Source: Dunaliella salina
Lineage: Eukaryota; Chlorophyta; Chlorophyceae; Chlamydomonadales; Dunaliellaceae
DNA length: 11,696 nt
Assembly: GCA_002284615.2 (NCBI GenBank)
Contig: MU069566.1
Location: forward strand, 443,755 to 455,450
Direction of reading: 5' to 3'
Each line of letters starts with the position of its first letter. Positions within the stretch are counted from its first letter, which is position 1. The translations under genes were made by a program, and so were the position numbers. Shown here piece by piece: positions 1 to 7,534 of the stretch. Below the pieces are notes generated by a model, which saw only the letters and a program-made list of their open reading frames with translations, was not told where the DNA came from and searched no databases.

Positions 1-55
1 TGCATGCATGCATGCATGCGTGCGCGCGTGTGTGCGTGCGTGCGTGGGTGCTTGC
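1..55. repeat. TGCA/TGCG microsatellite
   Basis: The window opens with a run of tetranucleotide TGCA repeats that grades into TGCG and GTGC units. Nearly every step alternates purine and pyrimidine, a pattern that can adopt Z-DNA. A short open frame through it encodes only repeated Ala-Cys-Val-Arg and is not a gene. The left end is cut by the window edge, so the full length is unknown. Confidence 0.9.
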
Positions 56-795
56 GAGTTTTCAGTTGAAGTCCTCTCTACACTCTGGGATCCAATAATG
101 TACCAGGAGAAGCCCAGAAAAATTGTGGGAGAATGGTGCAAAAGTTCTAGACCCCACCGGGTCTGCCCCTATTTAGCTCAACTTTGGGCTTTCAGTCAGT
201 TGCCACAACCTATGCCAAATTTGAGTGATATACTGCCGGACACTTTCAAACCCACTTCTGAGTAGGGGGGGTTGCTTCTTTAGGTCAGTGGTCTTGTATG
301 GCATGTTGGTGGCATCTGGATGTGGCTCAAGTGGAGCTCTGTGTATCAAGAACATGCATTTCTCTCATTTGGGCAGACCAGTGCATGTTTTAAGGCAATA
401 GATGTTCCTCCATTAATACTTTAGTAATTAAGGAACATGAGTTGTGCCCCATACCTGCACTTCTTGGTCACCCCTGGGAATGGCCATTTTTTGAGGGATC
501 CTGCTCAGGCCCAAACTGCAGCAGCGAGTGTTTGGGCAGCCTGCTGGTAATATTGCAAGTGGTTTTGGGTTGTCGGGAGGACCCCTGATGCTTGTCGGAT
601 TTTCGGATTTTCATCGCACGGACGGGTGCATGAAAGCAGGGAGGCCTGGCCAGCCCAATAGGCCACCTCCGCGCCCGCTGTTTGTCCTGGCCGATGCCTG
701 AGGTTGTCATCATCAACACTGGCGCCGCGGGCTGTGAAGATGGGTGCCTGGGAGGAGCTGCTGGGCTCCGCGAAATTGCTGGAGCTAGAAACTGC
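56..795. other. No supported gene
   Basis: No gene can be supported here. A GC-rich stretch around 505-816 is open in two overlapping minus-strand frames of about 100 codons each. One frame is Ser-rich and the other Pro/Lys-rich. Neither has a recognisable motif, and two frames open at once is what base composition alone would give. An exon of an unseen gene cannot be excluded. Confidence 0.5.
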
Positions 796-1010
796 CAAAT
801 TTTTGCTTGTGGGCACACATGCGAGGAATTCGATGTTGCTTTGATGATATTCTAAACAAGTTGTGACAATAGAATTCTGGATTTGCTGCTAGCTGAAGCC
901 CATTCTTCGTTTTCCGGACCTTTCGCACAATTCTGGTTGTCACAAATTCTTCTTTCACATACAAAATGAAAATTTGTGCCCTCGCATCTGCAGCTGTTCG
1001 CAAAAATTTG
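796..1010. repeat. Imperfect inverted repeat centred on base 903
   Basis: The left arm at 796-826 has CAAATTTTTGC, then 12 unmatched bases, then ATGCGAGG. The right arm at 980-1010 has the reverse complements of both blocks with the same 12-base spacing. Inside these, 862-876 (TGTGACAATAGAATT) pairs with 929-944 with a one-base indel. Both nested pairs share the same centre, so they form one long imperfect foldback rather than independent matches. The rest of the arms has decayed. It could be an old foldback element or a hairpin-forming transcript source. Nothing in the sequence decides this. Confidence 0.55.
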
Positions 1011-1692
1011 AAGTTTTTTGAAATCAAACACTTGACCCCATCCCAACACTTTGTTGAACTGCCTAAATTTCATTAAATATTAATAGAAAGCCGTTCCCTA
1101 TCGTCATCACTCCTCTCGACTGGCTTTGGAGCACCCCGAGGACAGCCCTCCACCAGCTCGCAGCAGGTGGCCACTTGTGCACTCAGGGACCATCTTGGGG
1201 TCCACCTGCAGGGGATGCAGCTGGAGGGCTTAAGCACTCAGGGGGTGAGTTTTGCTGGCTGAATGCACAAACATGCAGGCCTAACGCGCAGCGGGGTTCA
1301 TTAAGCGGGACCAGCTCAGCGCTGAAAAATTGCTTTTTTAACTAGCTTTCAGATGATGTGCTCAGAATTGGCAGAGGTGGCCTGGCTGGCAAAAGGCAGG
1401 ATATCACACAGGGTTGTGGCGCCTGACTTTCAGCTGCATGATCCCAGACATATTATCAATAGCATGATTGCCTGACCTCAGAAAAAAGTGAGAAGTCCAA
1501 AGGGTTTCTGTCAGAATCCTTGACTGCTGCCCTTGCTCTCTGTATGAGCTGCAGTTGTGCTTGATGCATCTGCTTCTCCCGCGACAGTGAAAGGAAAATG
1601 ATGTGTTTCATTAGTTTTGGTTCCTGCAGATACACCTGCTATGTGCAAGCAGCAGATGCCTGCTTATTAGCAGTGTGCCAGTGTTGCTCCTT
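1011..1692. other. No supported gene
   Basis: I see no gene or repeat I can defend. A GC-richer block around 1095-1250 is open for 40-60 codons in more than one frame and is followed by a donor-like GGTGAGT near 1244. One weak donor and short frames do not establish an exon. Confidence 0.45.
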
Positions 1693-1852
1693 GGGTGCTA
1701 TCAATATGAGCTGTTGGTCAGTGCTGCTTGTTGATTCAACTGCTCCACCGCTGTGTGTGACTGCTGCACGTTTGGTGCTATCAATATGAGCTGCTGGTCA
1801 GTGCTGCTTGTTGATTCAACTGCCCCGCCGCTGTGTGTGACTGCTGCATTTT
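1693..1852. repeat. 80-bp tandem repeat, two copies
   Basis: Two adjacent 80-bp units begin at about 1693 and 1773. Each opens with GGTGCTATCAATATGAGCTG and ends with a GCTGTGTGTGACTGCTGCA-type stretch. The copies differ at only a few positions, so the duplication is fairly recent. Open frames through the array follow from the repeat and are not genes. Confidence 0.9.
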
Positions 1853-2044
1853 GGTGCCTTCCATGACTCTACTATCAAGGTAGCGCAGCGTCACACCTGC
1901 CGCTTCCCCTCTATGACTTTTGGTGCCTACCATGACCCTATTATCAAGCCAGCGCACCGGCACACCTGCCGTGTCCCTTCCATGACTTTTGGTGCTGTCC
2001 ATGACATTATCCAGTTATGGTGCAGTATCGCACCTGCTCCTGGT
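1849..2044. repeat. 69-bp tandem repeat, about 2.8 copies
   Basis: Units begin at 1849, 1918 and 1987, each opening with TTTTGGTGC followed by a CCATGAC-type block. The first two units also share TATCAAG and CACACCTGCCG. The third unit has diverged and fades near 2044. The TTTGGTGC opening is shared with the 80-bp units just upstream, so both arrays may descend from one ancestral unit. Confidence 0.85.
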
Positions 2045-2050
2045 TTTTGG

Positions 2051-2088
2051 GGGCATGCAAGTAGGGTTTTTCAGGGCATGCAAGTAGG
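2051..2088. repeat. 15-bp direct repeat
   Basis: GGGCATGCAAGTAGG occurs at 2051-2065 and again at 2074-2088, a 23-bp period. It is a small local duplication following the 69-bp array. Confidence 0.8.
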
Positions 2089-2390
2089 ACTTGCCTTGGA
2101 ATGCCTCCTGTTTAATGATGCTTTGTCGTTCTTTGCTTGGCAATTCAAAGACCATGAAGCAATTTAGGTCCTGTTTTTAGATGCCCACGCTCTGTCCCAG
2201 CCTCGTTCTGTATCCGAGTAACTGAAAAGCCGGCCAGAGCTCCCTCTGCAAAGGAAGCATGCTTCTGGTACACGCCTTGAAGGGTCCCTGGCACACCACC
2301 ACAGGCAGCCTGAGTTGAGCACACTCTCTGGGGGAAGGCTCTCCCTTGGAACGGATGCAGTGGAGAGTGGCCATCGTTGGTGGTGTTTTG
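2089..2390. other. Unassigned; may hold upstream exon(s) of the next gene
   Basis: No domain is visible. A donor-like GTGTGAG at 2391 implies that an exon of the downstream gene ends at 2390. The codons before it are open in the matching phase for at least 15 residues, but the beginning of that exon and the gene start could not be placed. Confidence 0.35.
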
Positions 2391-2682
2391 GTGTGAGCGA
2401 CCTGCAGGACCGCTGGTTTGTAAGATGCAAAGGCTCAAGGCTTCCCAACATTTGTTCCTGTAGTCAGCAGGAGATGCTCAGGATGGAGGAAGAGCGCAAG
2501 CGTCAGTATTGGGTGATGCGTGCAGCACTGGAGGAGGTGTGAGCGGCTGCAGGACCACTGGCTTGTGTGTTGCAAAAACTCAAGGTTTCCCATCTGTTGT
2601 TCCTGTCGTCACGCAGGAGATGCTCAGGATGGAGGAAGAGCGCGAGCGTCAGCTCCGGGCGGTGCGTGCAGCACTGGAGGAG
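2391..2682 (+). repeat. 146-bp tandem duplication of intron plus exon
   Basis: Bases 2391-2536 and 2537-2682 are tandem copies of one 146-bp unit. Each unit is an 80-nt intron-like segment (donor GTGTGAG, pyrimidine-rich 3' end, acceptor CAG) followed by a 66-nt exon. The exon halves are nearly identical, while the intron halves carry more substitutions and small indels. This uneven divergence is what selection on the coding part would produce. The unit ends exactly at 2682. After it the second copy continues into unique coding sequence instead of another donor. Confidence 0.8.
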
Positions 2683-2835
2683 CAGGTCGCAAATGCTGCG
2701 AATCAACAAGAGGGGCAAGAGGGAGCAAACAACAGGGAGGGGGAGGGGGATGGCCGAGGGGCAGAAGCGGGTAGAGGGACAGGCCAAGAGGGGAACGTGG
2801 GGAGGCAGCAAGGGGGCCATGAGCACCAGGAATAA
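2471..2835 (+). CDS. 3' part of a spliced gene: charged coiled-coil protein
   Basis: I do not recognise this protein. Two exons are visible: 2471-2536 and 2617-2835, separated by an 80-nt intron with GT at 2537 and AG at 2615-2616. Without splicing, the first exon would read into a TGA at 2540. With splicing, the frame stays open to the TAA at 2833-2835. The first exon encodes 22 residues beginning EMLRMEEER and ending RAALEE. The second repeats that block with five substitutions, then gives a 50-residue tail rich in Gln, Gly, Glu and Asn and ending GGHEHQE. The duplicated block is Glu/Arg/Leu-rich and likely a coiled coil. The tail looks disordered. Exons before 2471 were not defined, so the start is missing. 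A small retro-insertion lies 55 bases past the stop. A decayed gene copy is an alternative. Confidence 0.55.
2537..2616 (+). other. Predicted 80-nt spliceosomal intron
   Basis: The donor is GAG|GTGTGAG and the acceptor is a pyrimidine-rich stretch ending CACGCAG. The length is not a multiple of three and the intron contains an in-frame stop, so removing it is needed to join the two exons. A paralogous intron with the same length and ends lies at 2391-2470. Confidence 0.55.
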
Positions 2836-2879
2836 GCAAGGGAGGCTCCTTATTCATTCTGGATGGGCACTTGGAGTGG

Positions 2880-2962
2880 GCATGTGTGGAAAGAAAAAGA
2901 AAAGTTTACGCAGGCCAGAGGCCGCCTGCATCAAGGGAAGGTCCCCGTACTAGCATGTGTGG
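2880..2962 (-). mobile_element. 63-bp 5'-truncated retro-insertion with 10-bp target-site duplication
   Basis: GCATGTGTGG occurs at 2880-2889 and again at 2953-2962, flanking a 63-bp insert at 2890-2952. On the plus strand the insert begins with an AAAGAAAAAG-type tract and continues with a block containing CAGGCCAGAGGCCGCCTGCA and AAGGGAAGGTCC. The same sequence forms the 3' UTR of the minus-strand element at 8064-8122. Read on the minus strand, the insert is the last ~60 bases of that family, ending in its (CTTTT)n tail. A 3'-end-only copy flanked by a duplication is the mark of target-primed reverse transcription with extreme 5' truncation. It sits in the presumed 3' flank of the coiled-coil gene. 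Confidence 0.75.
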
Positions 2963-3820
2963 TGCCATGGCAAGGTGCCACGGCAAAGCTCTTGATTGCA
3001 GGTGAGTTTTTGTGCATGTGGTGCCTTGCCTCTGTCAGGGGTCGGATTTGGACATGCTGTTGTGTTCTTTGTTTTGGGGACAATCTTGCTTTCTAATCAG
3101 GTGGCGGCATCTGTTTGGCATAATTGACGGCCAGCTTAAGAGGGGAGGCAAGGGGAAACTTGGTTTTTGGATGCTACTTGCATTTCAGTTCATAAAGGGC
3201 AACATCCGTTATATTTTCATGATGGCATTTCGGCGGATTTGTTTCTGTCATGGGTTTGCCCTGATTTGACATGCTGGTGGAAAGGAAAGGAGAAAAAGGG
3301 TTTAAAAAGCTGTACATGCCTACGAGGACAATTACCTGACAATCTGGCTGTAATAATTGACAGCGAACTGGATCATCCTGCACTGATCCTGCACTGATGT
3401 AAGGAAAGGAAACAAAGTCAGTTGGGGTATGGGCCGCATGGAGGAAGCAGGGAGGAAGGAATGTCCCGAAAGCTTGGCGCATGTCTGTGTGACTGCACCC
3501 CACCGGTTTTCGCCAAAGCAGAAAGGAAACAAGAAAAAAAAAAGTTCAGCAGCAGAGCAGAACTTGCATCCATTCTTGTGGCACTCTGATGGGAACAAAC
3601 TGACATTGTAAGATTACAAGGTTACAGTTGGGTTTGACCTTCAGCCAGGTTGTTTGGCTGCTCAGCCTGATGAACTTTTCCATCCACAGAATAAATATCC
3701 GTGAGATTAGAAATACAACAATAAGTCTCATTAGTTTGGTCCTGTAAGAAATGAAAGACATCCTCAGAACTAGCCTGAGTAAAGTAAAAAGTGCCTCTCT
3801 CGTCTTGATGAACTGTATGA
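2963..3820. other. No supported gene
   Basis: I see no coding region here that I would defend. The stretch has scattered purine-rich tracts, an 11-bp tandem duplication (CCTGCACTGAT, near 3376-3397) and an A-rich run near 3531-3542. A minus-strand frame from 3957 to 3622 is open for 111 codons, but it has no recognisable motif. Confidence 0.5.
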
Positions 3821-3870
3821 GCAGAGGGGTAATCAGAAAACAGATGCAGAGGGGTAATCAGAAAACAGAT
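3821..3870. repeat. Perfect 25-bp tandem duplication
   Basis: The 25 bases at 3821-3845, starting GCAGAGGGGTAATC, are repeated without a mismatch at 3846-3870. Perfect identity suggests a recent slippage or repair event. The length would shift any reading frame through it. Confidence 0.95.
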
Positions 3871-3974
3871 GTTCATAAGTCCTTGTATGAGAACACACAG
3901 GACCACAGGAACACAGCATGTTTTACATTTACACAAACTGAAGTGTGCTCCTGCCAAAGTGATGTCTTAACTCT

Positions 3975-4448
3975 TAGGTGTGTGCATGCAATTGAAAGCA
4001 CGCGATGAGACTGACATTGCCTCTGATGGTAGTGCATCCTGCCTCTCCCGGATTTCAAACCAAACTCTGAATCTGATGTGCATGAGGAACCACTTCTGCA
4101 GAGATCATTTGCGCTACATCAACAATATTACAGGACTTCCCACGCCCTATTCATTTTTGCAAAGTCAAAGCCCACACTGGCAATACGCAACTCAGGAGCT
4201 GACACCTGCGCTCGTGCCGCAGCTCTAGCAGATACCACAGACAGGGACATCTAGATCCAGGTACCCATTCCACAGTTTCTACTGGCTCTCACAGAAGACC
4301 TCTCACGCACAAATTTTGTGCTGGCATGCACCACTCCCATGCTTTCCCAATTCAGTATCTCACCAACCTCAATGGCAAACTGAAAGAACACATGCACAAA
4401 AAACACAAGCTTAGTTGTGCTGCCACTTCTGGCCACCATTACATTTGA
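3975..4448 (+). pseudogene. Retroelement fragment: decayed RNase H and His-rich motif (copy 1)
   Basis: This fragment aligns with 7190-7664 in order and content. It keeps IASDGSA (the third acidic residue at 4025-4027), then RISNQ, then KVKAHTGN at 4161-4184, then GADTCARAAAL from 4195, which carries the last catalytic Asp at 4201-4203. These are the later blocks of an RNase H domain (K-V-x-A-H-x-G, then A-D). They lie in three different frames, so at least two frameshifts separate them. Downstream, 4338-4448 reads HAFPIQYLTNL and HKKHKL in one frame and ends at a TGA, matching 7554-7664 closely. The first part of RNase H (YTDGS) and everything upstream of it is missing. No intact protein can be made. 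Confidence 0.75.
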
Positions 4449-4651
4449 TGGCAGAGGCTCAACCTTGCTCCTCACCCCACTTCCCCAACCATTACAGTCA
4501 ACATCCCAGCTCACAATCCAGATTGTCAACTTGCCAACAAGGAACAAGAAGAGAGCAGGGAGGGAACGCAGGAGGGAAAGGAGCAGCAATTTCAGCTTGA
4601 TAGGGCTACATCTGTAGGACAGGATTGATTACACAGCTGCACCTGCCAACG
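4449..4651. other. Decayed flank of copy 1
   Basis: Homology with the longer copy fades soon after 4448. The rest has short open frames only and no motif I can name. Confidence 0.4.
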
Positions 4652-4727
4652 TGAGCAAAAGAAAAGGAAAGTCTACATAGGCCGGAGGCTGTGTGCATTT
4701 GAGCCCCTACATGGGCAGCTGAGCAAA
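4652..4727 (-). mobile_element. 60-bp 5'-truncated retro-insertion with 8-bp target-site duplication
   Basis: TGAGCAAA at 4652-4659 and 4720-4727 flanks a 60-bp insert. Its plus strand starts with AGAAAAGGAAAG and continues TCTACATAGGCCGGAGGC and GTGTGCATT, matching the inserts at 2890-2952 and 8064-8122. In minus-strand terms it is again only the terminal 3' UTR and pyrimidine tail. It is more diverged than the 2890 copy. The boundary next to the A-rich tail is uncertain by a base or two. Confidence 0.6.
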
Positions 4728-5379
4728 CACAGATACCTGTATCCGGACTGGTCCAATGAAAAATAAGAAAACTGTGCTAGACTCTTCGGAAGCTTAGACA
4801 ACGGAAGCTTGCTTTGAGCGGCTGAGCTTATGTGGATATGGCGGGTCACTGCGCGCCTCGCTTTCCAGTACTCAGCCTGCCAGGCTACAGGTTTTACACA
4901 AGAAGCCATCAGTTTTGGACTAATGACTGCCAGGCTGCAGTACTCCACAGTCTTCCCCCCCCCCCCGAGAACCTCCATTGCTTAAGTTGCTGAAGGGAAT
5001 GCATGTTTGGTGCTGTTTAATCCTGTTAAGGTCTCGACAGCATGATTGTGGAAATTGGCTGAAAATGGCGTATTCAAAGCATGTACCAAGGAGAACTAAA
5101 CTAGACCCTTGTTGCCAGCTCTGCTGGAAATCGTTAAGCAAAGAACACACCTTAGAAAGTCAAATCCATCCATCCAACCTTTGCAAGTGGGGGGCCCATG
5201 CTGAGATGTTGGATAGCTTGCTCTAAGGCTTAGGGGTGGGTCTGGAGCTTGCTGGACAGGGCCTGCCAACAGTCGTATTTGTAGGTCCCATGGTGGTGGC
5301 CAACTTGCTGGAGTAGCCTTCTGTGCCACCTCTTCCTCTTGGCCTGTATGGTGGGGCCCTGCCTTTCAGGACAGGTTAC
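4728..5379. other. No supported gene; C12 homopolymer at 4955-4966
   Basis: No gene can be supported. A run of 12 C sits at 4955-4966. An imperfect CTGCCAGGCT(A/G)CAG motif occurs near 4877 and 4928. Minus-strand frames of 76 and 101 codons overlap the homopolymer and have no recognisable domain. Confidence 0.45.
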
Positions 5380-5400
5380 CTTTCCTTAATGCACGCTTCC

Positions 5401-5571
5401 AAACTGGACTGCGTAGTCTTTTCTTTCTTTTTTCATGACGAAATGCCCACCTGTGATACCTGCCACCACACATACCATTGGGACTGTCTTATAGATGTCA
5501 AAGCATGCTTTTAAAATGGCCGGGCACTGGACAAACCAAATGAGCACTGGGGCTGCCCTGCATGCGACTCT
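5401..5571 (+). other. PHD-like zinc finger within copy 2
   Basis: In frame 1 the residues run Cys (5410), Cys-Asp-Thr-Cys (5452-5463), His-Trp-Asp-Cys (5476-5487), then Trp-Gly-Cys-Pro-Ala-Cys (5548-5565). That matches the second half of a PHD finger (C-x2-C, H-x2-C, W-x-C-x2-C). The second Cys of the first pair is absent: Phe is found at 5419, where a pyrimidine-rich run (5419-5433) begins. A TAA at 5512-5514 cuts the finger. PHD fingers usually bind histone H3 tails, so in an intact element this could steer chromatin targeting. That role is inference. Confidence 0.6.
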
Positions 5572-5622
5572 CTGTCAGACTCCCAAAAAGCGGAAAGGGT
5601 CAACTCCTCTGAAGAGTGCGAA

Positions 5623-6187
5623 ATGACTTATGTGGAATGGCATCCCAAATGGGAAGCTGCTGATACGTTACAAATGCATCCAGACCTCAGTGCTCATGTG
5701 CAAGCCTTTGACTCGGAGGAAAGACCAGAACAAGCAGAGGACCCCTTAGATGTTGGGATAGACTTAAACAATCTTGTTAACCAAGGTTTTGAAGGCAACC
5801 CTCAGGGCCTGTCTGACTCTCCATGGCTCTCTACTACCGGTTGCCCCATTTGCAAGAACGTCAACTTCGACTTCCAACCTACCAACCCCCAGACAGGTAT
5901 CATGCCAGCATGGCAAAGTGATATTATCATTGAAAGTGTTGACCTCATGAAGGAAATTCTTCACTCGGACACAACTGATGAGGTCGCCATGCCAGCACAA
6001 ATGCCGAAAGTAACCTCTTACGAATGCGCCTGTATTTACAATAACAATGGAAAGTGCGCTGGTATGCTCACTGTAGACAGACTCAGCATACTGCTCGAGG
6101 CCTATGAAGTAGCCGAAAGGGCAGGCATCCATGCCACCATTTCACCACCTGTCCAGGATTCAGCAACTGAAATTATAGAATTTTTAC
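5623..6187 (+). other. Conserved spacer region of copy 2
   Basis: This is the longest uninterrupted open stretch of the element. It begins TYVEWHPKWE and HPDL, carries a Cys-Pro-Ile-Cys pair at 5842-5853, and ends with an Asn/Cys-rich patch (YECACIYNNNGKCAGM) and a helical Leu/Ala/Glu segment. It may be a link between the finger and the methyltransferase-like domain. I cannot name a fold for it. The Cys pairs suggest a further metal site. Confidence 0.45.
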
Positions 6188-6289
6188 ATGGGACTGCTCT
6201 CTCATCAAAAGGCTCAACAAAAAGACCTTTCAGCCAAGAGCAAAAAACTCCTCACTTTTAACATGCTGATCACACCTCCCCACATCCGA

Positions 6290-6770
6290 TTAGCACTGCA
6301 TAAATGGTGCACAGTCTCAACAGAGAGAGTTTCCAACCCACTTGAATTTGACGAGACATTCAGCACCTATTTCAGCACAAACTACCAAGACCAGGTCTTT
6401 GGGGCGCACATAGATGCCCTTTCTGTGTGCTACACTGACTTCTCCTTCTGCCATCCCGCACGTGATGATGAAAAAAATGTTCAAACTCCTGCACTACGCA
6501 GTGCACTCCTCCCTGAAAACCACAGATCCAGCTGCTATTTTCATGCTCCTGCCCAACTGGAGAGGCTTCAGCTGTAACGCTTATATCAGCCGGCTTAATT
6601 GATACCCACACCTTGCGCAAGTGCTTGCCAGATTCCCTGCCAAAAACATCCAATTCCAGGTACCACAACACTGGTTTGATACCATACCCAATCCCACCCC
6701 ACCTTCTTATCCTATGCAACTCATCGTTGTCTGGAACCCAAAAGCCAGAGAAGCACAAGGTAGTGCTAGG
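6290..6770 (+). other. Adenine-methyltransferase-like domain, decayed, within copy 2
   Basis: Frame 2 reads NPLEF, then FSTYFSTNYQDQVFGA, then SFCHPARDDEK (6443-6475). After the A7 run, frame 3 reads a helix, then AAIFMLLPNW (6558 Trp), YPHLAQVL, and FQVPQHWF, ending in a strand, QLIVVWN. The order (acidic strand, 'FG..DA', N/H-P-P-like tetrad, hydrophobic strand ending LP-W) resembles N6-adenine methyltransferases with an NPPF/Y catalytic motif, as in the PCIF1-like and DNA-adenine families. Here the tetrad reads His-Pro-Ala-Arg, so the catalytic Asn and second Pro are lost. The fold assignment is by pattern recognition, without a profile search. A non-catalytic Rossmann-like domain is the alternative. 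Confidence 0.5.
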
Positions 6771-7004
6771 AAAGTTTGGTTTCAACTCCTCCAACAAGAC
6801 GTCCCGGCTCACTGGCTACCCCTGGATCTTCGGAACCCAACGCCACTGTACACCCACCAACACCTAGCATCAACCACCTGGAGACAGGAATTCCAATCAC
6901 TTCCCCCTGGCATCGATAGCTTTCACACAAGTGCCTTCCTTAAGGCAAGGGCAGCCTTCATCCCTGCCAACTACACAAAAAAATGTTCACCTAAAATCAT
7001 GGAC

Positions 7005-7534
7005 TCAAGCTGGAGAGAAATCACCTACACTGACGGCAGTGTAATTAAACATGAAGATGATGACTCCCCACCACTTTCTGGCTCAAGTGTTTACAAACGG
7101 GGAAGGGACACGACTCCACCCTCTCAACACTTGCAACTGCACATAAGCCCAATGGCCATGGACCCACCAATACCATCACCAGAGCATAACTTGTGGCTAT
7201 CCTTGTGGCACTGCAACACGAACAAACAAACATTGCCACTCATAGTGCATTCTGCCTCTTCCAGATTTCTAATCAAATCCTGAATCCGATGCGCATGAGG
7301 TATAACCTACATGCAGAGCTCGTTCATGCAATATCAACCATATTAGAACACTCCCCTCACCCTATCCAGTTTTACAAAGTCAGAGTCCACTATTGCATTT
7401 TAGGAAATGAGGAGGCTGATGCTTGCGCTCGCACGGCAGCCCTCTCAGGCACTATAGGCATTGCATTTCCAGATGCCAGGACACTTTCCACAATTTTATT
7501 GGATTACATTGAAGACCACTTCCACATGAGATGA
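7005..7534 (+). other. RNase H domain, decayed, within copy 2
   Basis: The domain starts WREITYTDGSV (first Asp at 7032-7034) and SGSSVY in frame 3. It shifts to frame 2 near 7100, then reads PNGHGPTNTITRA, a stop at 7187-7189, LVAILVAL, NIATHSA, ISNQ, KVRVHYCILGNEEAD (last Asp at 7418-7420) and ACARTAAL. Canonical RNase H1 chemistry needs D-E-D-D. Here the Glu codon after ITRA is TAA and the third acidic residue is His (7241-7243), so two of four are lost. RNase H removes the RNA strand of the cDNA hybrid in retroelements. Adjacent PHD-like and methyltransferase-like domains suggest an element-encoded enzyme rather than a host RNase H. Confidence 0.8.

Noticed and set aside
468..818. Two overlapping minus-strand open frames of about 100 codons
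   Set aside because: Both frames are open at once in a GC-rich stretch and neither has a motif, so composition explains them. An exon cannot be ruled out.
3622..3957. Minus-strand 111-codon frame
   Set aside because: No recognisable domain. It runs through a perfect 25-bp tandem duplication whose length is not a multiple of three, so any older frame would have been shifted.
4251..4589. Minus-strand 112-codon frame
   Set aside because: It is antisense to the decayed retroelement copy 1, whose plus-strand motifs are matched by a second copy.
4955..4966. Poly-C run as a second copy of the Gly-rich C-terminus of the minus-strand element
   Set aside because: The distance to the nearby 3' UTR copy is similar to that in the 8064-9036 element, but the intervening sequence does not match, and the 60-bp insert has its own flanking duplication.
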